This document shows, in pieces, positions 15,749-23,990 of a stretch of 27,587 bases of DNA. The notes beneath the pieces are model-generated. The model searched no databases. It worked only from the letters and a program-made list of their open reading frames with translations, and had not been told where the DNA came from. The stretch spans positions 1-27,587 of the forward strand of contig CAYNUO010000038.1 of assembly GCA_964400405.1 (NCBI GenBank), read 5' to 3'. Each line of letters opens with the position of its first letter. Within the stretch, counting starts at the first letter, position 1. This DNA comes from CANKJK01 sp964400405. GTDB taxonomy: Bacteria > Acidobacteriota > Vicinamibacteria > Vicinamibacterales > UBA2999. The position numbers were made by a program, and so were the translations under genes.

Positions 15749-18337
15749 ATGGTCGTGGTGAAGCAGATTCTGAAGTTCGTGGCGGCGGCGCTGCTGGTGC
15801 TGCTGCCGGTCGTGGCGGCGGCGCAGGCGGCGGGCGTGATTGCCGGCGTCGTGCGCGATTCGTCGGGCGGCGCGGTGCCGGGCTCGAGCGTCAAGCTCGT
15901 CAATGAGGACACGAATGCCGAGACCGAGGCGTTCACGGACGAGCGGGGCGGCTATCGCTTCGAAGGGCTGGCCGCCGGCCGCTATCGGGTTGAGGCGGCG
16001 CTCGACGGATTCGAGACGTCCATCCGACGGCTGACGCTGGCCGATGGACAGACGGTGACCAGCGACGCGGAGCTGCAGCCCGCGCGATTCAGCCAGTCGG
16101 TCGTCGTGACGGCCCGGCGCGTCGAGGAGCAGGCCCAGGAAGTGCCGATCCCGGTGTCGGTGGTTCGCGGAGATCTCGTGGCTGATGCGGGCGCCTTCAA
16201 CGTGAACCGTCTGAAGGAAATGCTGCCGACCGTGCAGTTCTACTCGACCAACCCGCGCAACTCGTCGATCAACATCCGTGGCCTGGGCGCGCCGTTCGGC
16301 CTCACCAACGACGGCATCGAGCCGGGCGTGGGCCTCTATATCGACGGCGTGTTCTACGCACGTCCGGCCGCGGCGACGCTCGACTTCCTCGACGTCGATC
16401 AGGTGGAAGTGCTGCGTGGCCCGCAGGGCACGCTCTTCGGCAAGAACACGACGGCGGGCGCGATCAACGTGACCACCCGCAAGCCGAGCTTCACGCCCGG
16501 CAGCGAGGTTGAGCTGAACTTCGGCAACATCGGCTACGTGCAGGCCAAGGCGTCGGTGACGGGGCCGATCGCGAAGAACCTCGCCGGCCGTCTGTCCTTC
16601 TCCGGCACGCAGCGCGACGGTGTGCTGCAGAACGTGCGGACCGGTGACGACGTGAACGACCTCAACAACCTCGGCTTCAGGGGCCAGCTGCTCTTTGCGC
16701 CCTCCGGCGATTTGGCCGTCGTCTTCGCGGCTGACCACACGCGGCAGCGCGCGCGCGGCAACACGCAGGTCGTGGCCGGTGTGGCGCCGACGTTGCGGGC
16801 GGCGAACCGGCAGTGGGCAGGAATCGCGGCGGACCTCAACTACGCGCCGCCGAGTTACAACGCCTTCGACCGCGTCACGGATGTCGACACGCCGATCCGG
16901 TCCTTCCAGGACATGGGTGGCGCGTCGCTCAACGTCGACTGGAAGCTGGGCCCGGGCCGGCTCGTCTCGACGACGGCCTACCGCTTCTGGGACTGGAAGC
17001 CCTCGAACGACCGCGACTTCATCGGCCTGCCGGTCACGTCGATCTCGGCCGCGCCGTCCTTCCAGACGCAGTGGACGCAGGAACTGCGCTACGCCGCGGT
17101 GCTCTCGAAGCAGTTCAACTTCGTCGCGGGCGCGTTTCTCTTCGGTCAGGCGATTGACTCGGATCCGTCCTTCAAGCAGGAGCAGGGGGCTGCCGCGGCG
17201 CGGTTCCTGCTCGCGCCCGGTGCCAATGCGTCAACGCCCGGTCTGCTCGAGGGCTACGGGTTCGAGCAGTTCCTCAACTACGAGAACCTCAGCGCCGCCG
17301 GTTTCGGCCAGCTCGAGTGGTCGATCACCGATCGCCTGCGCGTGCTGCCCGGCTTCCGCGTGAACTACGACAAGAAGGACGTGGACTTCGACCAGCGCAT
17401 CTACGGCGGCCTGCAGACCACGAACGCCGCGCTGGTCGCGCTGCAGCGGTCCATCCTGGCGCCCCAGCAGTACACGGCGCACGTCGCCGACACGAACACC
17501 TCGGGCCAGATCTCGGTGGCGTACAAAGTGGCGCAGCCCGTGAACACGTACGCGACCTACGCCACCAGCTTCAAGTCGGTGGGCCTGAACCTCAACGGCG
17601 TGCCTACCGACGCGGCGGGCAACCCGGTGCTCTCGGCCGCGACGGTGAAGCCGGAGTACGTGAAGCACGTCGAGGTCGGCGTGAAGACCGCGCCCACGCC
17701 GAACACGACGGCGAACATCACCGTCTACAACACCGCCATCGAGGACTTCCAGGCGCAGGTGGTCAACGCGAGCGTCGGCGTGTTGCGCGGGTACCTCGCC
17801 AATGCCGAGAAGGTGCGCGTGCGGGGCGTGGAACTCGACACCAGCGCCCGGCTCGGCAACGCGTTCTCGGCCTACGCCTCGTGGGCGTGGACCGACGGCG
17901 TCTACGACCGCTTCGTCGACGCGCCCCCGCCGCTCGAGGACACGGGCGGTCCGCAGGTGAAGGACATCTCCGGGTCGCGGCTGCCGGGCATCTCGCGGAA
18001 TGCGGTGTCCTTCGGAGGTGAGCACGTCGCCGGCGGCGGCCTGTGGGGCCGGGGCGGGCAGTACTTCCAGGCCTTCGACGTCAGCTACCGCTCGACGTTC
18101 TCGTCGAGTCCGAGCGAGTCGACATATCTGATCGTGCCGTCCTACACGCTGGTCAACGCGCGCGTCGGCTTCCGTGCGTCGAACGGCTGGACGCTCTCGC
18201 TCTGGGCGCGCAACCTGCTCAACAAGGACTACTACGACCTGCTCACCGCGGCGCCCGGCAACACGGGCCTCTTCGTGGGGCAGCCCGGCGACCCCCGCAC
18301 GTTCGGCGTGACACTGCGGATCTCGCTGAAGCAGTAG
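15749..18337 (+). CDS. TonB-dependent receptor with N-terminal carboxypeptidase-regulatory-like domain
   Basis: This 862-residue outer-membrane receptor begins with a signal peptide (ILKFVAAALLVLLPVVAAAQ). A carboxypeptidase regulatory-like beta-sandwich follows at about residues 28-105 (GVIAGVVRDSSGGAVPGSSV, GGYRFEGLAAGRYRVEA). Then comes a VVVTARR segment marking the TonB box/plug start. The plug spans about residues 115-230 (MLPTVQFYS, NIRGLGAPFG, VEVLRGPQGTLFGKNTTAGAINVTTR), and the rest is a 22-strand barrel ending FGVTLRISLKQ. It would take up a large or scarce ligand with TonB energy; iron chelates, cobalamin, glycans and sulfur compounds are all possible. The upstream polycysteine ORF suggests a sulfur or thiophilic-metal link (inference). 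Starts at 15749, 15755 and 15758 are all possible; AGGGGAG is best placed for the GTG at 15755. Convergent with the next gene at 24 nt. Confidence 0.92.
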   Translation: MVVVKQILKFVAAALLVLLPVVAAAQAAGVIAGVVRDSSGGAVPGSSVKLVNEDTNAETEAFTDERGGYRFEGLAAGRYRVEAALDGFETSIRRLTLADGQTVTSDAELQPARFSQSVVVTARRVEEQAQEVPIPVSVVRGDLVADAGAFNVNRLKEMLPTVQFYSTNPRNSSINIRGLGAPFGLTNDGIEPGVGLYIDGVFYARPAAATLDFLDVDQVEVLRGPQGTLFGKNTTAGAINVTTRKPSFTPGSEVELNFGNIGYVQAKASVTGPIAKNLAGRLSFSGTQRDGVLQNVRTGDDVNDLNNLGFRGQLLFAPSGDLAVVFAADHTRQRARGNTQVVAGVAPTLRAANRQWAGIAADLNYAPPSYNAFDRVTDVDTPIRSFQDMGGASLNVDWKLGPGRLVSTTAYRFWDWKPSNDRDFIGLPVTSISAAPSFQTQWTQELRYAAVLSKQFNFVAGAFLFGQAIDSDPSFKQEQGAAAARFLLAPGANASTPGLLEGYGFEQFLNYENLSAAGFGQLEWSITDRLRVLPGFRVNYDKKDVDFDQRIYGGLQTTNAALVALQRSILAPQQYTAHVADTNTSGQISVAYKVAQPVNTYATYATSFKSVGLNLNGVPTDAAGNPVLSAATVKPEYVKHVEVGVKTAPTPNTTANITVYNTAIEDFQAQVVNASVGVLRGYLANAEKVRVRGVELDTSARLGNAFSAYASWAWTDGVYDRFVDAPPPLEDTGGPQVKDISGSRLPGISRNAVSFGGEHVAGGGLWGRGGQYFQAFDVSYRSTFSSSPSESTYLIVPSYTLVNARVGFRASNGWTLSLWARNLLNKDYYDLLTAAPGNTGLFVGQPGDPRTFGVTLRISLKQ

Positions 18338-18361
18338 CGAAGCAATGCTCGGTCGAAGCCC

Positions 18362-19741
18362 TCAGGCCTGGCCCAACGCTGAGAGTCTGCGCCGCCCCGC
18401 CTCGGTGATGCTCGCGGTCGATAAACCGATCAGGGCGGTGTAGATCCACGCTACGTCGAACGCGAACGTGGAGCTGTGCGTGCCGTCCGTCAGGACGTGG
18501 GTCGTCAGGTGCGTGAGCAGGACCGCCAGCAGAAGCAGCAGAAACGGCTGACGCTGCCACAGCGCGGCTGCGATGAGCCATAGCAGCAGCACGGCCATCA
18601 ATACCCGGATGCGTGCGTAGCGCGCCACCTGGACGGTGAGCCAGGCGCGGTTCGCGACCACCGTCAGCCGCTGCAGCGTGGCCGCGGCTGCGGGACTGAG
18701 TTGCTCCTGCCAGTTGTAGCTGAGCTCGGGCACGTCGAAGTAGCCGAGGGTGTACCGCGCGGCCCACAGCGCGTGCACGCGCGGGTTGTAAAGGCGCCAG
18801 ACGCGCGGGGCGACGTGCCGGGCCAGCGCGAGCGTCAGGCAGGAGTTGAAGTTCGGGTATCCGTTCGGCATCACCAGGGCCGTGTCGACGGGGTCGTGGC
18901 CGTGGTCACACCGCAGGTCGGGAAGGGCGGCGGCGACGGTGACCGGCTCGGCCATCGGGTCCAGGTTCGGCGGATCCATCGGAATGTGCCAGCCGAGTAC
19001 GAGGTTGAGCGGCAGCCAGCTGCTCGACCCCCAACTGCCGTAGAGCAGACCATTCTTCACTGGCACGGCGAGGCTGGCGATGACGGTCACCGCAAGACAC
19101 ACGCGCGTGAGCGTCGGTCGGCGCCGTGATCCGCGGCCGATCCACCACGCGAACACGGCGCACCAGGCCAGCGCGTGGAGCGGCGAGAAGCTGGCGCGCA
19201 GCAGTACCAGCCATGTGGCGCTGGCCATGAACAGCACCGATGCCCTGCCCGGCGTGCGCGTGGCGTCCCGAAAGGCAAAGACGAGTCCGGCGTAGCCCAT
19301 CGCCGTCAGGGACTCGTAGTCCGGATGCACCGTGGCGAGGATCGTCCCAGGCGCGCCGAGGTACACCGCTGCCAGCGCTGCGGCGAACCACCCGCCGGCA
19401 ACCGGACGCGCCAGGGCGACGATGGCGGCCGCGGTGGTGACGCTGGCAAGCGCGTTCAGCAGCAGCAGGTTTGGATATACGCCCCCCGGCAGCGCCGCCG
19501 CCAACCAGACGAAAAAGTTGAGCAGCGGTGGCTGACTGTGCAGATGCAGGAGGGCGGAGACCGGCGACGCCAGCAGCCACGCCGGGTCGAGAAAGTGCTC
19601 CTGGCGTCCGACCACCGTCGCGTATGCGTCGAAGCCCAGGGTCTGCAGACCGAAGCGGTAGACGACGGCTGCTCCGATGAGCGCAGCGACCTGACCGGCC
19701 CGCTTGGCGGGCCAGGTAACGTGTGTCGGCAGCAGATTCAT
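18362..19741 (-). CDS. Polytopic membrane protein resembling GT-C (family 39/PMT-like) glycosyltransferases
   Basis: The 459-residue protein has about nine to eleven hydrophobic helices (AGQVAALIGAAVVYRFGL, YPNLLLLNALASVTTAAAIV, VLMAVLLLWLIAAALW and others). The first long loop contains acidic residues after helix 1 (GFDAYATVVGRQEHFLDPAWL) and then HLHSQPPLLNFFVWL. An acidic residue followed by a QPPL-type motif near helix 2 recalls lipid-linked sugar transferases of the GT-C fold such as ArnT/PMT relatives. This is a topology-level resemblance only; no specific family signature is certain. It is the last gene of an operon 12 nt after the FabH-type gene, which would fit a lipid-modification role (inference). 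No convincing Shine-Dalgarno precedes the ATG at 19741. Confidence 0.7.
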   Translation of the reverse strand: MNLLPTHVTWPAKRAGQVAALIGAAVVYRFGLQTLGFDAYATVVGRQEHFLDPAWLLASPVSALLHLHSQPPLLNFFVWLAAALPGGVYPNLLLLNALASVTTAAAIVALARPVAGGWFAAALAAVYLGAPGTILATVHPDYESLTAMGYAGLVFAFRDATRTPGRASVLFMASATWLVLLRASFSPLHALAWCAVFAWWIGRGSRRRPTLTRVCLAVTVIASLAVPVKNGLLYGSWGSSSWLPLNLVLGWHIPMDPPNLDPMAEPVTVAAALPDLRCDHGHDPVDTALVMPNGYPNFNSCLTLALARHVAPRVWRLYNPRVHALWAARYTLGYFDVPELSYNWQEQLSPAAAATLQRLTVVANRAWLTVQVARYARIRVLMAVLLLWLIAAALWQRQPFLLLLLAVLLTHLTTHVLTDGTHSSTFAFDVAWIYTALIGLSTASITEAGRRRLSALGQA

Positions 19742-19753
19742 CGGGCCAGGAGG

Positions 19754-20866
19754 CTACTGCGGTGTGTCGGCGAGTCCCGGCGCCGACTGTGCCCGCGTCT
19801 GCATCCGCACCGTCCGGACGCGCTGCACCATCTCCAGCGCGGTCTCGTTGCAGGGTGGGAGCAGGGCATCGGACGTGCCGAGCGGGGTCACGCGGTCACC
19901 CCAGCGCACCAGGTGTGCACAGTAGGAGAGCCCCGCCCCGAATGCCGGCATCAGGATCAGTGAGCCCGGCTTCACGCGTCCCTCCGCCAGCGCCTCCGTC
20001 AACGCGACGGGTACCGTCGCCGCGCTCATGTTGCCGTAGCGCTGCACCGTCAGCATCACCTTCTCCATCGGGATGCCGGTCCGCGTGACGACGGCCTCGA
20101 TGATCCGCAGGTTGGCCTGGTGCGGCACGACGAGGTCGATCTGATCCGGGCTGACGCCGCACTTGGCGAGCACGGCCGCGCTGGCCTGCGTCATCCCCTG
20201 GACAGCCTTCTTGAAGATTTCCTGCCCGTCGAAGTCCCACTGCGTGTCGCCGAAGACGACGCCGCGGTTGGCATAGGCTCCGCCCCAGCCGCGCACGCGC
20301 AGCGCGGCACGCGCGTCGGCCACGCAGCCGAGCCGCTCACCCAGCACGCCTGACTCCGTGTCCGACGCCTGCAGCACGACCGCCGCGCAGCCATCGCCGA
20401 AGAGCACGGCGACGTTGCGGTTGTCCCAGTCCAGATATGGGGAGATCACTTCGACGCCGATTACGACCGCGTTCCTGACCGCGCCGGTGCGGATCATCGC
20501 GCTTGCGGTGGACAGGCCGTACAGGAAGCTCGTGCACGCCGTGTTGAGGTCGATGGCCGCGGCGTGCGGCGCACCGAGCGAGAGCTGCACGCCCGAGGCG
20601 GAGTTCGGCACCTGCTCGTCGTTGCTGCAGCTGCCGTAGACGACCAGGTCGAGGTCAGCCGCGTCCAGCCCCGCGCAGGCCAGCGCCCGTTTCGCGGCCA
20701 CGACCGCGAGCTGACGTGCCGGCACGTGCGAGACGCGGCGTTCCTTCATGCCGGTGCGCGTGACGATCCATTCGTCGTTCGTTTCGAGAAAGGTCGCCAG
20801 GTCGGCGTTGCTGAGCGTGGCCGGCGGCATGGCCGAGCCCCACCCGGTGATCGCGGCGTAGGTCAT
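19754..20866 (-). CDS. fabH: 3-oxoacyl-ACP synthase III (FabH-type ketosynthase)
   Basis: The 370-residue thiolase-fold enzyme carries the FabH triad: C111 (LNTACTSFLYGL), H249 (VPHQANLRIIEAV) and N279 (RYGNMSAATVPVAL). The N-terminal NDEWIVTRTGMKERR block is also typical. FabH condenses acyl-CoA with malonyl-ACP to start fatty-acid chains. The core is normal length, but about 45 residues after the usual FabH end (from TPLGTSDALLPP) form an extra polar tail. The operon mates here, a PIN-PhoH ATPase and a membrane protein, are not the usual fab or plsX genes, so this may be a second, specialised ketosynthase rather than the housekeeping copy. Starts 4 nt after the PhoH stop codon, so translation is probably coupled. 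Confidence 0.93.
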   Translation of the reverse strand: MTYAAITGWGSAMPPATLSNADLATFLETNDEWIVTRTGMKERRVSHVPARQLAVVAAKRALACAGLDAADLDLVVYGSCSNDEQVPNSASGVQLSLGAPHAAAIDLNTACTSFLYGLSTASAMIRTGAVRNAVVIGVEVISPYLDWDNRNVAVLFGDGCAAVVLQASDTESGVLGERLGCVADARAALRVRGWGGAYANRGVVFGDTQWDFDGQEIFKKAVQGMTQASAAVLAKCGVSPDQIDLVVPHQANLRIIEAVVTRTGIPMEKVMLTVQRYGNMSAATVPVALTEALAEGRVKPGSLILMPAFGAGLSYCAHLVRWGDRVTPLGTSDALLPPCNETALEMVQRVRTVRMQTRAQSAPGLADTPQ

Positions 20867-20870
20867 CCGT

Positions 20871-22295
20871 CTAGAGTAGCTTGGCCGCGAGCTCCGCGAC
20901 CTTCGACCGCATGACCTCGGACATCGTCAGGTGGGCGAAGCACGGCTCGCCCTTGAAGCGCTCCACGACCTGCACGAGCCCCGTCGAGAGCGACGTGATC
21001 TCCTCGCGGTCGATCTGGTCCGGGTCGCCCGTCAGGATCACGCGCGACCCTTCGCCCGCCCTCGTCAGGACGAGCTTCATGTCCTCCTGCGTCAGGTTCT
21101 GCGCGTCGTCGACGATGATCGCCGTGTCGTGGATCGACCGGCCGCGCAGGTAGTTGATCGGCGCGATCTCGAGCATCTTCGATTCGAGAAGGCCCTCGAC
21201 CGTCGGCTGGGACGGGTCGCGCCGCTCGCCCTGGTGATCCGCGAGCTGGTGCGTGAACTTCGCCCCGTTGTGCAGGCGCCGCAGGATGAAGTCGAGGTTG
21301 TCGACGATGGGCTTGGCCCACGGCGCCATCTTCTCGTTGAGCGCGCCCGGCAGGAAGCCGATCTCCCGGCCCGCCTCGGCATTGAGCCGATAGACCTCGA
21401 TGCGCGACACCTTGCCGCCGCGCAGCAGCTCGTAGGCCGCCAGCAGCGCGATCAGCGTCTTCCCGGTGCCGGCGATGCCGACCAGGCTCGTGACCAGCGT
21501 CTGGTCGTCGAGGATCATCTCGCGCGCGCACGCCTGCTCCGGGTTGCACGGGCCGAATTTCTCGGACGGCTTCGTGTTGACGCGCCGCAGGTACCCCGGG
21601 GTGTCGTGATTCTTGTAGATCCCCCAGGCGCTCTTGCCCGAGCCCGCGACCCGCAGCTCGCAGCACTGGTTCGCGCGGAAGGCGGTCAGGTCCGAGAAGT
21701 CGCCGAGGGCGTCGATCGGAAGGCGCTGTTCGTGATGCAGCGTCGACAGCAGGCTCGCATGGCTTTCGGGCACGTCGATGCGCGTGCGGCCGGAGTAGAA
21801 CTTCTCGATCGACGGCACGGGCCGATCGCTGTAGTAGTCCTCGGCAACCACGGCGCGCGCCCGCGCCTTGCAGCGCATGCCGGCGTCGCGCGTGATGAGG
21901 ATTACCTGCTCGTCGGGGTGCTCGCGCCGGTACTGGTCGGCGAGCAGCACGATCGGGTCGTCGGCGTAGGTGGGGTTGAACCCGGGCCACGCCCGGGTCA
22001 TGTCGAGCGAACCGCCATGGAACTTGAGCAGGCCACCGTTGAGCGGAATGCCGTCAGCCATCTCGTCCACAGAGGCATGGCTCTGCGCCTGGTCGAGAAA
22101 GCGGATGGCGCTCCGGGCGGTATAGCCCACGCCGTTCGCGGCGGTGCGCCGGCGGTCGAGCTCCTGGAGGACGGGGAATGGAACGACGACCGTGTTGTTC
22201 TCGGTCAGGTTCTGGAGGGCGTCTGGTGCGGCTACGAGAATGCTGGTGTCGACGACGTACGTCTTGCGGTCACGTGCTGCGTCCGAAACGATCAT
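20871..22295 (-). CDS. PhoH family ATPase with N-terminal PIN domain (PhoH2/YlaK type)
   Basis: This 474-residue protein joins a PIN RNase domain (residues of about 12-155) to a PhoH P-loop ATPase (of about 250-470). In the PIN part the acidic residues are D16 (YVVDTSIL), E45 (LQELDRR), D113 (ADDPIVLLAD) and D137 (LITRDAGM). In the ATPase part Walker A is GIAGTGKT (273-280) and Walker B is IIVDDAQN (393-400), followed by VILTGDPDQID. PIN-PhoH proteins are ATP-dependent RNA helicase/RNases. The start is 22295 because AGGAGG lies 5 nt upstream; the longer in-frame start at 22346 adds 17 basic residues not typical of the family. First gene of an operon with the ketosynthase and membrane protein. 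Confidence 0.94.
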   Translation of the reverse strand: MIVSDAARDRKTYVVDTSILVAAPDALQNLTENNTVVVPFPVLQELDRRRTAANGVGYTARSAIRFLDQAQSHASVDEMADGIPLNGGLLKFHGGSLDMTRAWPGFNPTYADDPIVLLADQYRREHPDEQVILITRDAGMRCKARARAVVAEDYYSDRPVPSIEKFYSGRTRIDVPESHASLLSTLHHEQRLPIDALGDFSDLTAFRANQCCELRVAGSGKSAWGIYKNHDTPGYLRRVNTKPSEKFGPCNPEQACAREMILDDQTLVTSLVGIAGTGKTLIALLAAYELLRGGKVSRIEVYRLNAEAGREIGFLPGALNEKMAPWAKPIVDNLDFILRRLHNGAKFTHQLADHQGERRDPSQPTVEGLLESKMLEIAPINYLRGRSIHDTAIIVDDAQNLTQEDMKLVLTRAGEGSRVILTGDPDQIDREEITSLSTGLVQVVERFKGEPCFAHLTMSEVMRSKVAELAAKLL

Positions 22296-22300
22296 CCGGG

Positions 22301-22306
22301 CCTCCT
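22301..22306 (-). promoter_or_regulatory. Ribosome binding site deciding the PIN-PhoH start
   Basis: The minus strand reads AGGAGG, 5 nt before the ATG at 22295. This is a perfect Shine-Dalgarno match and rules out the upstream start at 22346. Confidence 0.85.
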
Positions 22307-22439
22307 GAATCCGGACCCGTCTTGACCGCACATCACCGGCCCGCAACCCCGCGGGAATGACGGCTGCCAGACTGGACCGGTTCGGGCCTGGAGACTTCCG
22401 CGCTGGGAAGCGAACGCCGCCGGGGCCTTACCTGTGTGC

Positions 22440-22470
22440 AGGATACAGCCGCACGGGCCGGCCGGCGCAA
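22440..22470 (-). promoter_or_regulatory. Weak promoter candidate for the PIN-PhoH operon
   Basis: On the minus strand TTGCGC (22465-22470) and TATCCT preceded by TG (22440-22445) are 19 nt apart. This would give a 5' leader of about 140 nt. It is the best match in the 261-nt gap between the PhoH start and the TolC stop, but weak; nothing else is recognisable in that gap except the hairpin at 22530-22544. Confidence 0.22.
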
Positions 22471-22529
22471 CAACTTCGTATCGTCCGGATGTGAAAAGTA
22501 CGACGCAAGGATCGGGCGTGCGTCGTCGC

Positions 22530-22544
22530 CGGCCGTGGCGGCCG
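22530..22544 (-). terminator. Hairpin just after the TolC gene, possible terminator of the exporter operon
   Basis: CGGCCG and CGGCCG pair perfectly over a 3-nt loop, 12 nt beyond the TolC stop codon. No U-rich tract follows, so it is not a classic intrinsic terminator; high-GC genomes often use such stems. Confidence 0.3.
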
Positions 22545-22556
22545 ACCCGCGGCGTG

Positions 22557-23990
22557 TCAGGGCACGGACACCCGGTCGGCGAGTTGGCCCGTCGCGGCTT
22601 CCACGGTGACGAGCGCCTTCTGGTAGTCAGCCAGGGCCTTCACCTCGCGCAGGGCCGCGTCGGCCGTCGCGAGCTCGCGCAGATTCACGAGGAACTGCGT
22701 GGAATCGCCGAGCGCGAAGCGGTCGCGCTCCAGACCTTCGAGCTCCCGGGCGACCGCCACCTCCTGCGTGATCACGTCGAGCGTTGCCGCTGCGGCGCGG
22801 AGCGCGCTGATGGCGTCCTGGACGTCGGCGCGCACGCGGTCTTCGGCCCAGCGCAATTCGGCCGAGACCCCCGACAGCTTCGCCTGCACCTGCGTGCGCT
22901 TGCCGGACGCCTTCCGGTTCTGCAACGGGAACGTGAAGGTCAGGCCGGCCTCCGCGCCGGGCCCGGCGCCCTTGATGGCGGCGCCGAAGTCCCGATTCGC
23001 TTCCACGGAGAAGTCGAGGCTCGGCAGGCGGTTGTTGGCTGCCAGCCGGAGGTCGACCTCGAGCTGGTCGCGCTTCAGTCGAAGGCTCTTGAGGTCCGGC
23101 CGGCGCGCCAGCGCGACCTCGACCAGGTGCCGCTCGTCGGGGATCGGGACGCTGCCGTCCGGCCTGGGCAGGACCGGGAGCCGTGTCGCGTCGGGCCGCA
23201 CCGGCGTACCGTCCCCCGCGCGGAGGTAGAGCGAGAGGTCGATGGACTGGAGCTGGAGCTGGCGCTCGGCCGTGATGAGCGCCGACTGGCGCTGGAGAAT
23301 GGCGCGACGGTTATCGGTCCGCTCGACCGGCGCGGTCTGGCCGAGGGCCACGCTGTCGGCCAGTTGCTGGTCGCGCGCCAGCGCGAGATCGAGCAGCCCC
23401 TTTGCGATGGCCAGTTGCCGGCCCGCGGCGACCCAGTTCCAGTACTCACCCAGTGCGTCCTTGAAATAGGAGAGCCTCGCCTTCGCCAGCCCCTGTTCGG
23501 CCACCGATACACCGAGCGTGGCCAGCTGGCGGTCGGCCCGGCGCGCATCCACCTCCCGGTTGCGCAGCAGCGGGATCGAGAGACCCACGACTGCCTCGCC
23601 TCCGGAGTAGGTGAGCGCGCGGCTGTCGTAGGTGCCGAACGTGCCGTCGCCGGTCCGGTAGCCGCCGTACGTCGTGACTCCGAGCGGGGAAAGCGGCTGC
23701 TGGAGCAGCGCCGAGAACCGGTCGTTGTCGTAGAGGCCGCGACTCGTCTTTGCCGAGGACGAGAGCGAGAGATCGAAGCCGCCCTGCGCTTCGGTGACCT
23801 GTCCTTCCGCGAGGCGGACGTCCTGCCGCGCCCGTTCGAGCAGGGGCAGCGATCGTTCGACGGACGTCAGCACCTCGGCGGGCGTCAGCGGCGTCTGTGC
23901 GCCGGCCGGCACGACGGCCAGCAGCGTGGTGACCACGCCGCAGGCGAGCGCGATGCCTCCGCCCAGCCGGCCCGGCGTCTGGTCCGTCAC
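22557..23990 (-). CDS. TolC-family outer-membrane efflux/secretion channel
   Basis: This 477-residue protein starts with GTG at 23990, overlapping the HlyD stop by 4 nt (GTGA), with AAGGA about 10 nt upstream. Residues 1-31 are a signal peptide (GGGIALACGVVTTLLAVVPAGAQ). Two outer-membrane efflux repeats follow: a long helix pair near residues 35-260 (LERARQDVRLAEGQVTEAQGGFDL, AEQGLAKARLSYFKDALGEYWNWV) and a second near 300-470 (RPDLKSLRLKRDQLEVDLRLA, ADVQDAISALRAAAATLDVI). It would form the trimeric channel-tunnel of the tripartite exporter. It could also serve the MacB-type system at 6275-10557, which lacks its own channel (inference). A longer in-frame reading upstream overlaps the HlyD gene and is not real. 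Confidence 0.93.
   Translation of the reverse strand: MTDQTPGRLGGGIALACGVVTTLLAVVPAGAQTPLTPAEVLTSVERSLPLLERARQDVRLAEGQVTEAQGGFDLSLSSSAKTSRGLYDNDRFSALLQQPLSPLGVTTYGGYRTGDGTFGTYDSRALTYSGGEAVVGLSIPLLRNREVDARRADRQLATLGVSVAEQGLAKARLSYFKDALGEYWNWVAAGRQLAIAKGLLDLALARDQQLADSVALGQTAPVERTDNRRAILQRQSALITAERQLQLQSIDLSLYLRAGDGTPVRPDATRLPVLPRPDGSVPIPDERHLVEVALARRPDLKSLRLKRDQLEVDLRLAANNRLPSLDFSVEANRDFGAAIKGAGPGAEAGLTFTFPLQNRKASGKRTQVQAKLSGVSAELRWAEDRVRADVQDAISALRAAAATLDVITQEVAVARELEGLERDRFALGDSTQFLVNLRELATADAALREVKALADYQKALVTVEAATGQLADRVSVP

Noticed and set aside
20931..22325. Plus-strand open frame of 464 codons opposite the PIN-PhoH gene
   Set aside because: It has no domain and is antisense to a gene with PIN and Walker motifs and a perfect Shine-Dalgarno.
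22345..22556. Possible tRNA or structured RNA in the gap upstream of PhoH
   Set aside because: I looked for a T-loop (GGTTCGA-type) with a matching acceptor stem on either strand and found only GGTTCGGGCC without a cloverleaf.
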